Positions 43,111 through 51,772 of a stretch of 64,000 nucleotides of DNA are shown in pieces (position 1 is the first letter of the stretch; every line of letters begins with the position of its first letter). The notes under the pieces are model-generated. The model was given only the letters and a program-made list of their open reading frames with translations. It had not been told where the DNA came from and searched no databases. Location of the stretch: assembly GCF_052119705.1 (NCBI RefSeq), contig NZ_JBGQOP010000006.1:97964-161963 (forward strand). The letters run 5' to 3'. The stretch comes from Oceanimonas sp052119705 (lineage in GTDB: Bacteria; Pseudomonadota; Gammaproteobacteria; Enterobacterales; Aeromonadaceae). Both the position numbers and the translations under genes were made by a program.

Positions 43111-44247
43111 ATGAAAAAGATTGTTATTGCTCCTGATTCTTTTAAAGAAAGTCTGACCGCGCTTGAAGTAGCCGAAGCGATTAAAAATGGTTTTCAAACC
43201 GTGTACCCAAATGCGGAGTATGTGTTAGTCCCCATGGCTGATGGTGGTGAGGGCACGGTAGAAGCATTAGTCGCCGTAACTGACGGCAAAATCGTGCGCA
43301 CTCAAGTGACAGGCCCGCTGGGTAATCAAGTGGATGCGCATTATGGTTTATTGGGCGATGGCAAAACGGCCGTGATTGAAATGGCCTCGGCCTCTGGTTT
43401 ACACCACGTAGCGTTAGAAGAGCGTGACCCGTGCGTGGCCACGTCTCGCGGTACTGGTGAGCTGGTGCGCCATGCACTGGATGCCGGTGTGCGCCACATT
43501 ATTGTCGGCCTTGGCGGCAGTGCCACCAACGATGCCGGTATTGGTATGTTGATGTCGTTGGGCGCGAAATTTAGCGATGCACAAGATAAGACTATTGGCG
43601 ATGGTGGCGCGGCTCTAATCGATGTTAAAACCATAGATTTAAGTGAGCTTCACCCAGCTATGGCTGAGTGCACCTTTGAAGTGGCCTGTGACGTAGACAA
43701 CCCCTTGTTAGGCGAGCGCGGTGCCACTGCTATCTTCGGCCCACAGAAGGGGGCCACCGAAGAGAAGCGCGTTATTTTAGAAAAAGCCATTACGCATTTG
43801 GCGGATGTTATCGTTGCCAATGGCTTTAGCGATCAGCGCAACACCAGTGGCGCGGGTGCGGCGGGCGGCATGGGCTTTGGCATGATGACCTTTATGAAGG
43901 CCACTTTTAAGCCGGGTATCGAAATCGTGGTCGAAGCGACTAATTTAAAGGAACTGGTGAAAGGTGCCGATCTGGTGATTACCGGTGAAGGTCGTCTCGA
44001 CAGCCAAACTATCTTTGGCAAGACCCCAATTGGGGTGGCCAGAACCGCCAAGCTGTACGACATTCCGGTAATTGGTATTGCGGGTAGCCTGAGTGCCGAC
44101 GTGGCCGTGGTATGCGATCATGGCATAGACGCCGTGTTCTCGATTATGCCGCGCGTGATGACACTGAAAGAAGCCTTTGCCGACGCCGAAGTAAACGTGA
44201 CCTTCACCGCGCAGAATATCGCTACCGTAATGTCGATGCATAAGTGA
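43111..44247 (+). CDS. Glycerate kinase (GarK/GlxK type)
   Basis: The 378-residue enzyme phosphorylates glycerate with ATP, to 2-phosphoglycerate in the E. coli members. Motifs are APDSFKESLTALEVA at the N-terminus, PMADGGEGT, GLGGSATNDAGIGML and ITGEGRLDSQTIFGKTP. E. coli GlxK is 381 and GarK 381 residues, and the two cannot be separated here. It lies 168 bases after cdaR with its own leader, so it may have a CdaR-activated promoter. No glucarate or galactarate dehydratase or aldolase is adjacent. Confidence 0.92.
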   Translation: MKKIVIAPDSFKESLTALEVAEAIKNGFQTVYPNAEYVLVPMADGGEGTVEALVAVTDGKIVRTQVTGPLGNQVDAHYGLLGDGKTAVIEMASASGLHHVALEERDPCVATSRGTGELVRHALDAGVRHIIVGLGGSATNDAGIGMLMSLGAKFSDAQDKTIGDGGAALIDVKTIDLSELHPAMAECTFEVACDVDNPLLGERGATAIFGPQKGATEEKRVILEKAITHLADVIVANGFSDQRNTSGAGAAGGMGFGMMTFMKATFKPGIEIVVEATNLKELVKGADLVITGEGRLDSQTIFGKTPIGVARTAKLYDIPVIGIAGSLSADVAVVCDHGIDAVFSIMPRVMTLKEAFADAEVNVTFTAQNIATVMSMHK

Positions 44248-44268
44248 TGTAAGGCGTTAATCGGAAGG

Positions 44269-44337
44269 CGTGAGGGGTGAAACGTGGGGAGCCATGCGAT
44301 AAGCTTGGCTCCTCGCACCTCACTATTTACCCCTCAC
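44269..44337. repeat. Imperfect inverted repeat of the GTGAGGGG family
   Basis: GTGAGGGGTGAAACGTGGGG followed by AGCCA pairs with TGGCTCCTCGCACCTCACTA followed by TTTACCCCTCAC. It sits just after the kinase stop. Related GTGAGG-rich tracts follow several other genes in the window. Confidence 0.6.
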
Positions 44338-44346
44338 AAGGGTTAA

Positions 44347-44379
44347 AGCAAAAAGCCCGCTCAATGAGCGGGCTTTTTA
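44347..44379. terminator. Terminator between the glycerate kinase and tRNA-Val genes
   Basis: AAAAAGCCCGCTC/GAGCGGGCTTTTT stem with an AAT loop; A and T runs on both sides serve both convergent units. Confidence 0.92.
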
Positions 44380-44384
44380 GTGTT

Positions 44385-44461
44385 TGGTGCGTCCTAGTGG
44401 ATTCGAACCACCGACCCCTACCATGTCAAGGTAGTGCTCTAACCAACTGAGCTAAGGACGC
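44385..44461 (-). tRNA. tRNA-Val (anticodon GAC), distal copy
   Basis: A 77-base gene with encoded CCA folds with acceptor GCGTCCT/AGGACGC. The anticodon stem is CTACC/GGTAG around the loop TTGACAT (anticodon GAC), and the T arm is GGTGG-TTCGAAT-CCACT. It is identical in the mature part to the copy at 44507 and lies 45 bases away, so both come from one transcript. Confidence 0.96.
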
Positions 44462-44506
44462 AAATTTGTGTGCAGATCTTTTATTAATATAAAGAGTATT
44501 AATAAA

Positions 44507-44583
44507 TGGTGCGTCCTAGTGGATTCGAACCACCGACCCCTACCATGTCAAGGTAGTGCTCTAACCAACTGAGCTAAGGACGC
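44507..44583 (-). tRNA. tRNA-Val (anticodon GAC), proximal copy
   Basis: It has the same 77-base sequence and fold as the neighbour at 44385, anticodon GAC reading GUC and GUU. It is first in the two-tRNA transcript and has a good promoter upstream. Confidence 0.96.
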
Positions 44584-44603
44584 GCTACTGCTAAGCGAGC
44601 GCA

Positions 44604-44632
44604 ATGTTAGCTAAGCCTATGGAGACTGGCAA
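44604..44632 (-). promoter_or_regulatory. tRNA-Val promoter
   Basis: TTGCCA, 17 bases, TAACAT on the minus strand, followed by a G/C-rich discriminator (TGCGCTCGC). This is typical of stringently controlled stable-RNA promoters. Confidence 0.65.
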
Positions 44633-44708
44633 GCCTTTTCTGTGGAAGCTCAAACAGTTGCACAACTTATGGCCTATTTATAGCTAATTTATGGCCTGAG
44701 CCTACTCA

Positions 44709-45773
44709 TTATCCGCGCTTTGGTGAAAGCTCGCAGCGCTTTAGAAAATTTTGCCACACTTTAGCGTGTTGTAAGGTTAGCGCGCGATAACGCACATACC
44801 GCCCACTTTCGAGACCGAGAGCCACTTGTGCATTGTATGGGGCCATGAGGTCGGCTTTATCGGCAGGCGGCGCTAATGTAGCTTGTAACAGCGGTGCCAG
44901 TTGCACAAATTGACGATCCAGCTCGGTGAAGTAGGGTTGAATATCTTTAATGTAATAATGTTGCATCGCATTACGCAGGCGCTCGGCTTTAATGGCATTA
45001 GCGCCTTGGCAGTTGAAGTCGTGTAACTGATCTAAAAATGCGATGCTTTGCTCAAGATAAGCGGCGTTGGCAGCCAAGGAGTAAAATAGCTGGCCTAAAT
45101 AGGGATTTTTATATAAGCCGCGCAGAGCTTGATTGAGCTCTTCATTCAGGTCTACAAAAGAATCTGTCGTTAAGGTAAAAGGCATGGCTGAATATTGACG
45201 AGCTTGGGCTTGTAAACGAGCAAGCAAGCTAAAAGCCTGCAGCGTGGCCTGATAATCGCCTGATGACTGAAAAGGTAAACTGCGTACCGCCGGCGTGAGA
45301 GCGGCGCGTACCTCAGGCTCTTCGACCATCAGGTTCCAAAAATAAATCGGCAACAAGGACGCCTTAAGCGGGCCAAGCTCGATCAGCCAAGCGCTGAGCT
45401 CAGCATCTGTTGTTTGGCTTAAGCATTGCGCCACACCCTGTTGAAATTGCAGATGATAGGCAAATTGGCCCGCCGCCGACCGACTTTTGCCGACCGGCGC
45501 ATTGTGCTCCGCGACTAAACCCAATAAGTCACATTGGCCAAGTTTAAGCGCATCCAATAAGCCAGTGCTAATGCGTGGCGTCGTTAAGGTGAGATCACGC
45601 TGAGCAGGCAAGGGCGCTAATGTATACGGCGCTTGTAACGGAGGCGCCGGTACGGCTAATACATGGGCGACCCGAGTAAGATAAGTTTGAAAATGATCTT
45701 TTGCATCGTCTGCTGGGCTACATGCCATCAACCAAAGGCAAGTTAGCACGACGATTATTTTCCACTCGGCCAT
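44709..45773 (-). CDS. DUF3080 lipoprotein
   Basis: This 354-residue protein has a lipoprotein signal: MAEWKIIVVLTCLWLMAC with Cys18. The mature part is helical and I place it in the DUF3080 family of unknown function, known from Vibrio, Shewanella and relatives. Its start lies inside the end of the MATE pump gene, a 56-base overlap. The overlap must be real because the signal peptide is encoded there. The overlap suggests co-expression with the pump. Confidence 0.8.
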   Translation of the reverse strand: MAEWKIIVVLTCLWLMACSPADDAKDHFQTYLTRVAHVLAVPAPPLQAPYTLAPLPAQRDLTLTTPRISTGLLDALKLGQCDLLGLVAEHNAPVGKSRSAAGQFAYHLQFQQGVAQCLSQTTDAELSAWLIELGPLKASLLPIYFWNLMVEEPEVRAALTPAVRSLPFQSSGDYQATLQAFSLLARLQAQARQYSAMPFTLTTDSFVDLNEELNQALRGLYKNPYLGQLFYSLAANAAYLEQSIAFLDQLHDFNCQGANAIKAERLRNAMQHYYIKDIQPYFTELDRQFVQLAPLLQATLAPPADKADLMAPYNAQVALGLESGRYVRYRALTLQHAKVWQNFLKRCELSPKRG

Positions 45774-47106
45774 AAATCACCTTTAATCGCCATAATAACG
45801 CACTGGCCGCTATGGTTAAGCCCACTAGAAAGCCAATCCAAAAACCGTGGGGCCCCATGGCTGGCATCAGCCAGTCCGTTAAGCCTAAAACCATACCAAT
45901 AGGCAGACCGAATAACCAAAAGGCCACCAGCGTAATATAAAAAATTATCTGCGTGTCTTTATAACCCCGTAAGGCAGCCGCCGCTATAACCTGCGCCGAG
46001 TCAGAAATTTGGTAGAAAGAAGCGAGCAGTAATAAACTCGCCGCCAGCTCCAGTACTTTGGCGTTATCCGTATACAAGCCGCCAATCCAATAGCGACCCA
46101 CCACAGTGGCGAGGGCACAGCACAGGGCTATCAAACAACCTAAAGCGATACCGACCATGCTAATGCGTTTGGCTTGCTCGGCTTGGTTTTCTCCTAAACT
46201 ATGGCCCACCCGTATGGTCATGGCCATACCTAGGCTTAGCGGTATCATAAAAATCAAACTGGAAAAGTTAATGGCAATTTGATGGCCGGCCACAATTTCT
46301 GCACCAAAGGGAGCCAACAATAAAGCCACCACAGTAAACAGGGTCACTTCGCAGAAAATCGCCATGGCGATAGGAAAGCCCAGCTTAAAGAGTCGACTAA
46401 TTTGCGACCAATTTGGCGGTGTGATTGGGCTAAAAATGCTGAATTTCTTTAATACGGCTGAGCGGCGAGTATAAAAAATCATGCCGAATAACATCACCCA
46501 AAACACCAGTGCCGAAGCATAACCACAGCCCACGCCGCCCAAGGCAGGAAAGCCAAAATGTCCGTGAATTAATATATAGTTAGCGGGTACGTTGACCGCC
46601 AAGCCAATGAAGCCGATCACCATGGTTGGCAGAGTATGCGATAAGCCTTCGCTGAAGTTACGTAACACCTGATAGAGCGCATAGGCTGGCATGCCCCATA
46701 AAATGGCGTGCAAGTAGCCGGCGGTTTTGTGGGCCAATTCAGGCTCTACGTTCATCCAATGTAATGCTAATGGCGAATAGTACAAGGCCAACATGGCGGG
46801 CAGGGTAACTAAAATGGTGAGCCAAAAGCCTTGATGCACGGCACCGGCCACCTCACTGGTGCGGCGAGCCCCGTTTAATTGCGATATGATAGGCGTTAGC
46901 GCCATAATCACGCCTTGTACCAATAAAACTAGCGGCAACCAAAAGCTAGTGGCCACAGCTACCGCCGCCAAATCTGTAGCACTGACTTGGCCGGCCATTA
47001 GGGTATCTACGAAGCTCATCATGGTCTGGGCCATTTGCGCCACTAAGATAGGGCCGCATAAGCGTAATAAGCGGGGAATTTCTCTGAAATAGGGCATGAC
47101 GACCAT
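45718..47106 (-). CDS. norM: MATE-family multidrug efflux pump, NorM/MdtK type
   Basis: The 462-residue protein has twelve predicted membrane segments in two MATE repeats. Visible features are the N-terminal IPRLLRLCGPILVAQMAQTM, SFVDTLMAGQVSATDLAAVA in helix 1-2 and the second repeat opening FKLGFPIAMAIFCEV. NorM proteins export fluoroquinolones and cationic dyes in exchange for sodium or protons. Start ATG 47106 or 47097 are both reasonable. It is divergent from ribE, an adjacency also found in E. coli (mdtK and ribC). Confidence 0.92.
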   Translation of the reverse strand: MVVMPYFREIPRLLRLCGPILVAQMAQTMMSFVDTLMAGQVSATDLAAVAVATSFWLPLVLLVQGVIMALTPIISQLNGARRTSEVAGAVHQGFWLTILVTLPAMLALYYSPLALHWMNVEPELAHKTAGYLHAILWGMPAYALYQVLRNFSEGLSHTLPTMVIGFIGLAVNVPANYILIHGHFGFPALGGVGCGYASALVFWVMLFGMIFYTRRSAVLKKFSIFSPITPPNWSQISRLFKLGFPIAMAIFCEVTLFTVVALLLAPFGAEIVAGHQIAINFSSLIFMIPLSLGMAMTIRVGHSLGENQAEQAKRISMVGIALGCLIALCCALATVVGRYWIGGLYTDNAKVLELAASLLLLASFYQISDSAQVIAAAALRGYKDTQIIFYITLVAFWLFGLPIGMVLGLTDWLMPAMGPHGFWIGFLVGLTIAASALLWRLKVIYGRVENNRRANLPLVDGM

Positions 47107-47235
47107 AAGTGAACTCTCGTTTATAGCTGGGGGTTAACTAGTCAAAAATAAGCATTTTTTATCTGTGGGTGGCAATATAGCCTTGTTTTCTGCTTTATCC
47201 CATATTCTTCATCTGAAATTAGCAAAGGAAACCTT

Positions 47236-47841
47236 ATGTTCACAGGAATTGTTCAAGGCCAAGGGCAGGTGTTAGACATTGTAGAAAAGGCCAATTTTCG
47301 GACCCACGTGGTTGAGTTGCCCAGTGAGATGTTGCCGGGCTTAACACTTGGTGCTTCTGTGGCGCACAATGGGTGTTGTTTAACAGTGACCGCCATTGAA
47401 AACCAAACCGTGCATTTTGATCTAATGCAAGAAACCTTGCGAGTGACGAATCTTGGCCAGCTGAAGGCGGGGGACAAGGTGAATTTGGAGCGTGCGGCGC
47501 GCTTTGGTGATGATATAGGCGGCCATGCCATGTCGGGCCACATTATGGGCATGTCTGCGCTATTAGCGCGTAACGAAACCGAGACTAATACCACGCTGTG
47601 GTTTGGTCTACCGAGTGAGTTAGCCAAATACGTATTTACCAAAGGCTACATCGGCATAGATGGTATCAGCTTGACGGTAGGGCAGGTTCTAGCAGACCGC
47701 TTTGCGGTGCATTTGATACCTGAAACGCTAGCCCGTACCAATCTTGGCTACATTCAGCCTGGTTATCAGATTAACCTAGAGATAGATCCCCAAACCCAAG
47801 CGATAGTTGACACGGTAGAGCGTGTGTTGGCCAGTCGTTAG
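47236..47841 (+). CDS. ribE: Riboflavin synthase alpha subunit
   Basis: The 201-residue enzyme dismutates two lumazine molecules to riboflavin. It has two lumazine-binding repeats: MFTGIVQGQGQV ... HNGCCLTV in the first, then GHIMGMSALL ... IGIDGISLTVGQV in the second. E. coli RibC is 213 residues. No FMN riboswitch is visible in the 129-base leader. Single-gene unit with ATG after AAGGAAACC. Confidence 0.95.
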   Translation: MFTGIVQGQGQVLDIVEKANFRTHVVELPSEMLPGLTLGASVAHNGCCLTVTAIENQTVHFDLMQETLRVTNLGQLKAGDKVNLERAARFGDDIGGHAMSGHIMGMSALLARNETETNTTLWFGLPSELAKYVFTKGYIGIDGISLTVGQVLADRFAVHLIPETLARTNLGYIQPGYQINLEIDPQTQAIVDTVERVLASR

Positions 47842-47908
47842 TGGCAAATAAGAACTGGGTAGCCAGCTCAGTTCTTATGGTCTTGTCTGTGCGGGCACTA
47901 CTTATCGT

Positions 47909-47921
47909 TATGCCAACATAC
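47909..47921 (-). promoter_or_regulatory. Candidate Ter site (copy 3 of 3)
   Basis: The exact 13-mer TATGCCAACATAC; the minus strand reads AGTATGTTGGCATAA over its extended match. Intergenic between convergent ribE and the CPXCG gene. Confidence 0.5.
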
Positions 47922-47947
47922 TAAGTTTGGATTAACCAATCCGCACA

Positions 47948-48151
47948 TTAAAATATCTGCTCGTCATCCGCATCTACGCTCACTTGGATCTTGTCTAGTA
48001 ACTCATTACGCGTGATCACCACGTGTATCGGATTACAGCAAGCACTGCAGTCCTCAAAGTATTCTTGACTACCTTGTGAGCCATCTATGATCAAATCAGT
48101 GTCAGTGCCACAATGCGGGCAGTTAACAGTACGTTGAAAAAAGTCACGCAT
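47948..48151 (-). CDS. CPXCG-motif small cysteine-rich protein
   Basis: The 67-residue protein begins MRDFFQRTVNCPHCG, then has FEDCSACCNPIHVVI. Two Cys pairs form a zinc-ribbon-like site. ATG 48151 follows AAGGAG; the longer frame to 48208 is not supported. The family is widespread in gammaproteobacteria and has no known function. Confidence 0.88.
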   Translation of the reverse strand: MRDFFQRTVNCPHCGTDTDLIIDGSQGSQEYFEDCSACCNPIHVVITRNELLDKIQVSVDADDEQIF

Positions 48152-48267
48152 GGCTTGCTCCTTAACCACCGTTGATAATCCGTCACGACTGAAAAATAGC
48201 AACGTCATAAATATAGCGCTAAACAGTGCATGTAAGCAGGGCGGCTTACACTTGCTACAGATAAATA

Positions 48268-49014
48268 TTAGGCTTCTCTTAGACCCACAATAGAGCGCCC
48301 GCCGTCTAGGGTAATAATTTGTCCCGTTAAATAACCTGGGCCCTGTAATAAAAACGCCACAGTCTCGGCAATCTCTTGAGTTTCACCTAGGCGTTGCATG
48401 GGAATACTCGCCAAAACCTGCTGTTTTTGCTGCTCGCTTAAGGGATCTTCAGGCCACAAAATGGCGCCGGGCGCTATACCATTAACCCGCACCTTGGGCG
48501 CTAACTCGGCTGCAAGACCACGGGTGAGGGTAGCCAATGCATTTTTCGCCATGCTGTACATCAAGTGTTGGCCTAAGCCTTTTTCTGCATGAATATCGAC
48601 CATGTTCACAATCGCGCCCTCACGCAAGGCTAACTGCGGTGTCAACGCTTGGCAGAGAAAGTAGGGCGCCGCCGCATTGGTGCTCATTAAGTCTTGCCAT
48701 TGTGCTGGCGTGCCCTTGCCTAATGGGGTGGCATAAAAACTGGATGCATTATTCACTAAGCCATCGAGGCGACCAAAACAAGCGATCACCTGCTCCGCCA
48801 TGGCCTCGATTTCATGCAACTGAGTCATGTCTTGGCAGACTAACAGCACGCTATCAGCGCGCAGTGCGTTAAGTTGTGCTTGTAGGGCAATTGCAGCCGT
48901 TTCGCTGCGATGATAATGCAGCACCAAGCGATACCCCAGCCCATGTAAGTATCGGCTGACATCGGCGCCAATTCGTTTGGCGGCACCGGTAATTAACACC
49001 ACTTCAGACGACAT
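48268..49014 (-). CDS. folM: FolM-type pteridine reductase
   Basis: This 248-residue short-chain dehydrogenase/reductase has an NADPH-binding TGAAKRIGADV, NNASSFYATPLG, the catalytic YSMAKNALATL and GIAPGAILWPE. These match dihydromonapterin/dihydrofolate reductase FolM (PTR1-like), which reduces pterins for tetrahydromonapterin. The RIG at positions 14-16 in place of the usual GIG is characteristic of pteridine reductases. Single gene with the start after GGAAG. Confidence 0.88.
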   Translation of the reverse strand: MSSEVVLITGAAKRIGADVSRYLHGLGYRLVLHYHRSETAAIALQAQLNALRADSVLLVCQDMTQLHEIEAMAEQVIACFGRLDGLVNNASSFYATPLGKGTPAQWQDLMSTNAAAPYFLCQALTPQLALREGAIVNMVDIHAEKGLGQHLMYSMAKNALATLTRGLAAELAPKVRVNGIAPGAILWPEDPLSEQQKQQVLASIPMQRLGETQEIAETVAFLLQGPGYLTGQIITLDGGRSIVGLREA

Positions 49015-49171
49015 TCGGCTTCCTTAAATAGGGTGACTAGTTTGGACATCCCTAATCGTTAGTTGGTAAATCGTAGTTTTTAGTTTGCAAACCATAGTTT
49101 GAGACTAAGGTTTACATCTGGATATACATGAGTAAACATAAACAAGCTAACAGCATTAATAAGGAAAGCAT

Positions 49172-49615
49172 ATGCTCGAACAACTCAAACGGTTACTGAA
49201 CCTTGAGGCACAAAAGCATTCAAATGGCCCCAGTAAAGAAATGGCCATGGCTGCCTTGTTGGCCGAAGTGATGTTGGCCGATGGCGATGCCAGCGCCGAA
49301 GAACAAGCGCGCATGGCACAATTGCTGCAGCGCTTAACTCAGCAAACCTCAGCCCAAGTACAACAGTTATTAACCGAGAGTTTGGCGCAGCAGCAAGATG
49401 TAGTGTCTTTATATGCCTTTACCACCGAGCTAAAAAATTTACCTATTAGTGAGCGCGAGCAGCTGCTATCTGCACTGTGGCAGCTAGCCTTTACCGATGA
49501 CTATTTGGATCCGGAAGAAGAAGGGGTGATCCGCCAAGTCGCCGACTTATTGTATATTCCGCACAGTCGTTTCATTTGGCTTAAAGAACAAGTCCGGCAA
49601 AAAACGGCCATTTAA
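49172..49615 (+). CDS. TerB/DjlA-like domain protein
   Basis: The 147-residue all-helical protein shows the TerB pattern: MAALLAEVMLADGDASAEEQARM ending first half, then LAFTDDYLDPEEEGVIRQVADLL. Each has an acidic D-x-D/E loop. TerB-like domains occur in tellurite-resistance proteins and DjlA, where acidic loops may bind metal. No other ter genes are nearby, so tellurite resistance should not be assumed. Start ATG 49172 follows AAGGAA. Confidence 0.85.
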   Translation: MLEQLKRLLNLEAQKHSNGPSKEMAMAALLAEVMLADGDASAEEQARMAQLLQRLTQQTSAQVQQLLTESLAQQQDVVSLYAFTTELKNLPISEREQLLSALWQLAFTDDYLDPEEEGVIRQVADLLYIPHSRFIWLKEQVRQKTAI

Positions 49616-49837
49616 CGGCTAACTGGCATAGTCGATAGCGGCCCCGTCTGCTAAAATATCCGGCTTCAACCCATGCCATCTTAGTGTTAGTTGCTTTCAG
49701 CAACAGTCTCAGATGCGCCACGCTGACAGAGTACGTCAGGCGGTTGAGTCTCAATGAAGCTTGCTCATTCGACACAGGTTCATTTTCATATATTACACGT
49801 GCGCTTTGGTAGGGTGCACCACTGTTAAGGATTTTTC

Positions 49838-51772
49838 ATGCCGATAATTACCCTTCCCGATGGCAGCCAACGCCATTTTGACCATGCCGTTTCCGTGATG
49901 GATGTAGCCTTCGATATCGGTCCGGGGTTAGCCAAAGCCTGTATTGCAGGGCGCATCGATGGTCAATTAGTCGATGCCTGTGAGCTAATCGAAGCAGATG
50001 CCAAGCTCGCCATCATTACCGCCAAAGATGACGAAGGTCTGGCTATATTACGCCACTCTTGTGCCCACCTATTAGGTCACGCTATTAAGCAGTTATGGCC
50101 CCAGACCAAGATGGCCATAGGCCCGGTTATCGACAACGGTTTCTATTATGACGTGGATCTTGACCACACCTTGACCGAAGACGATTTGGTGAAGTTAGAA
50201 ACTCGCATGAAAGAGCTGGTGAAAAGCGATTATCAAGTGATCAAGAAGAAGGTCAGTTGGCAAGAAGCGCGCGACACCTTTGCCGCGCGCCATGAACCCT
50301 ACAAGATTGAAATTCTGGATCAAAACGTCAGTCAAGATGACAGACCTGGCCTGTATCATCACGAAGAATACATCGACATGTGCCGTGGCCCACACGTGCC
50401 GAGCATGAAGTTTTGTCAACATTTTAAACTGCAAAAAACCTCAGGCGCTTACTGGCGCGGTGATTCCAAGAACAAGATGCTGCAGCGCATTTACGGCACG
50501 GCCTGGGCCGATAAGAAAGCCTTAAGTGGGTATTTATTGCAGTTAGAAGAAGCGGCCAAGCGTGACCACAGACGCATAGGCAAGCAGCTCGACTTGTATC
50601 ATATGCAAGAAGAAGCGCCGGGCATGGTGTTTTGGCATCATGATGGCTGGACCATTTTCCGTGAGCTGGAGCAGTTTGTGCGCGACAAGCTACGGGAATA
50701 TGACTACCAAGAAGTTAAAGGCCCATTAATGATGGACCGCGTGTTGTGGGAGCGCTCAGGCCACTGGGATAAATATGCTGATTACATGTTTACCACCCAC
50801 TCCGAGAACCGCGACTACGCCATTAAGCCGATGAACTGCCCAGGACACGTGCAGATCTTTAACCAAGGGTTGAAATCGTACCGTGACTTGCCGCTGCGCA
50901 TGGCGGAATTTGGCAGCTGTCACCGTAATGAACCGAGTGGCGCGCTGCACGGTTTAATGCGCGTACGCGGCTTTACCCAAGACGATGCGCACATCTTTTG
51001 TACCGAAGCGCAAATTCAGTCGGAAGTTTCTGATTGCATTAAGCTGGTGTTTGACACTTATAAGACCTTCGGTTTTACCGATATCGCAGTCAAGCTGTCT
51101 ACCCGCCCTGAAGAGCGTATCGGCAGCGATGAAGCCTGGGACACAGCTGAGCTGGCGTTACAAGAAGCCTTGGCCGCGGCTAACATCGAATACGTGTTGC
51201 AGCCCGGTGAAGGCGCGTTTTATGGCCCTAAAATTGAATTTACCCTGTACGATTGTCTGAATCGTGCTTGGCAATGTGGTACCATACAGCTCGATTTTGC
51301 TTTGCCTGGTCGTTTAGGCGCCAGTTATGTAGGCGAAGATAACGAACGTCGCGTGCCGGTAATGATTCACCGTGCTATTCTAGGTTCGATCGAGCGTTTT
51401 ATCGGTATTCTCATTGAAGAATACGCAGGTCTGTTCCCGACTTGGTTAGCTCCCACTCAGGTGGTGGTTCTCAATATTACCGATAATCAGGCAGATTACG
51501 CACTCAATCTCAGTAAAAGTCTGAATAATATTGGCATTAGAGCTAAAGCAGACTTGAGAAATGAGAAAATAGGCTTTAAAATCCGCGAACATACCTTGAA
51601 GCGGGTACCTTTTATGCTGGTTTGTGGCGACAAAGAAGTCGAAGCCGGCAAAGTAGCGGTTCGTACCCGAAAAGGACTGGATTTAGGCGTCTTCGATGTT
51701 GAAGAGCTGAGCTTGCTAATTAAGCAAGAAATCCAAACTCGCGGAAAGAAAACAGTGGAGGATAGGTTATAA
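49838..51772 (+). CDS. thrS: Threonyl-tRNA synthetase
   Basis: The 644-residue class II synthetase (E. coli 642) has an N-terminal TGS domain, an editing domain with HSCAHLLGHA and CRGPHVPS, and a catalytic core with MNCPGHVQIF (zinc Cys), FGSCHRNEPSGALHGL and VPVMIHRAILGSIERF. A C-terminal anticodon-binding domain follows. Its stop overlaps the proposed infC AUA start, and the thrS-infC-rpmI-rplT-pheS-pheT-ihfA order equals that of E. coli. E. coli thrS is autorepressed through its leader; that leader was not analysed structurally here. Confidence 0.97.
   Translation: MPIITLPDGSQRHFDHAVSVMDVAFDIGPGLAKACIAGRIDGQLVDACELIEADAKLAIITAKDDEGLAILRHSCAHLLGHAIKQLWPQTKMAIGPVIDNGFYYDVDLDHTLTEDDLVKLETRMKELVKSDYQVIKKKVSWQEARDTFAARHEPYKIEILDQNVSQDDRPGLYHHEEYIDMCRGPHVPSMKFCQHFKLQKTSGAYWRGDSKNKMLQRIYGTAWADKKALSGYLLQLEEAAKRDHRRIGKQLDLYHMQEEAPGMVFWHHDGWTIFRELEQFVRDKLREYDYQEVKGPLMMDRVLWERSGHWDKYADYMFTTHSENRDYAIKPMNCPGHVQIFNQGLKSYRDLPLRMAEFGSCHRNEPSGALHGLMRVRGFTQDDAHIFCTEAQIQSEVSDCIKLVFDTYKTFGFTDIAVKLSTRPEERIGSDEAWDTAELALQEALAAANIEYVLQPGEGAFYGPKIEFTLYDCLNRAWQCGTIQLDFALPGRLGASYVGEDNERRVPVMIHRAILGSIERFIGILIEEYAGLFPTWLAPTQVVVLNITDNQADYALNLSKSLNNIGIRAKADLRNEKIGFKIREHTLKRVPFMLVCGDKEVEAGKVAVRTRKGLDLGVFDVEELSLLIKQEIQTRGKKTVEDRL

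Noticed and set aside
47107..47235. FMN riboswitch before ribE
   Set aside because: The leader is only 129 bases and shared with a divergent gene; none of the conserved RFN-element blocks are visible.
49172..49615. Tellurite-resistance gene
   Set aside because: Only a TerB-like domain is present; no terC, terD or terE genes are nearby, so the resistance label is not supported.
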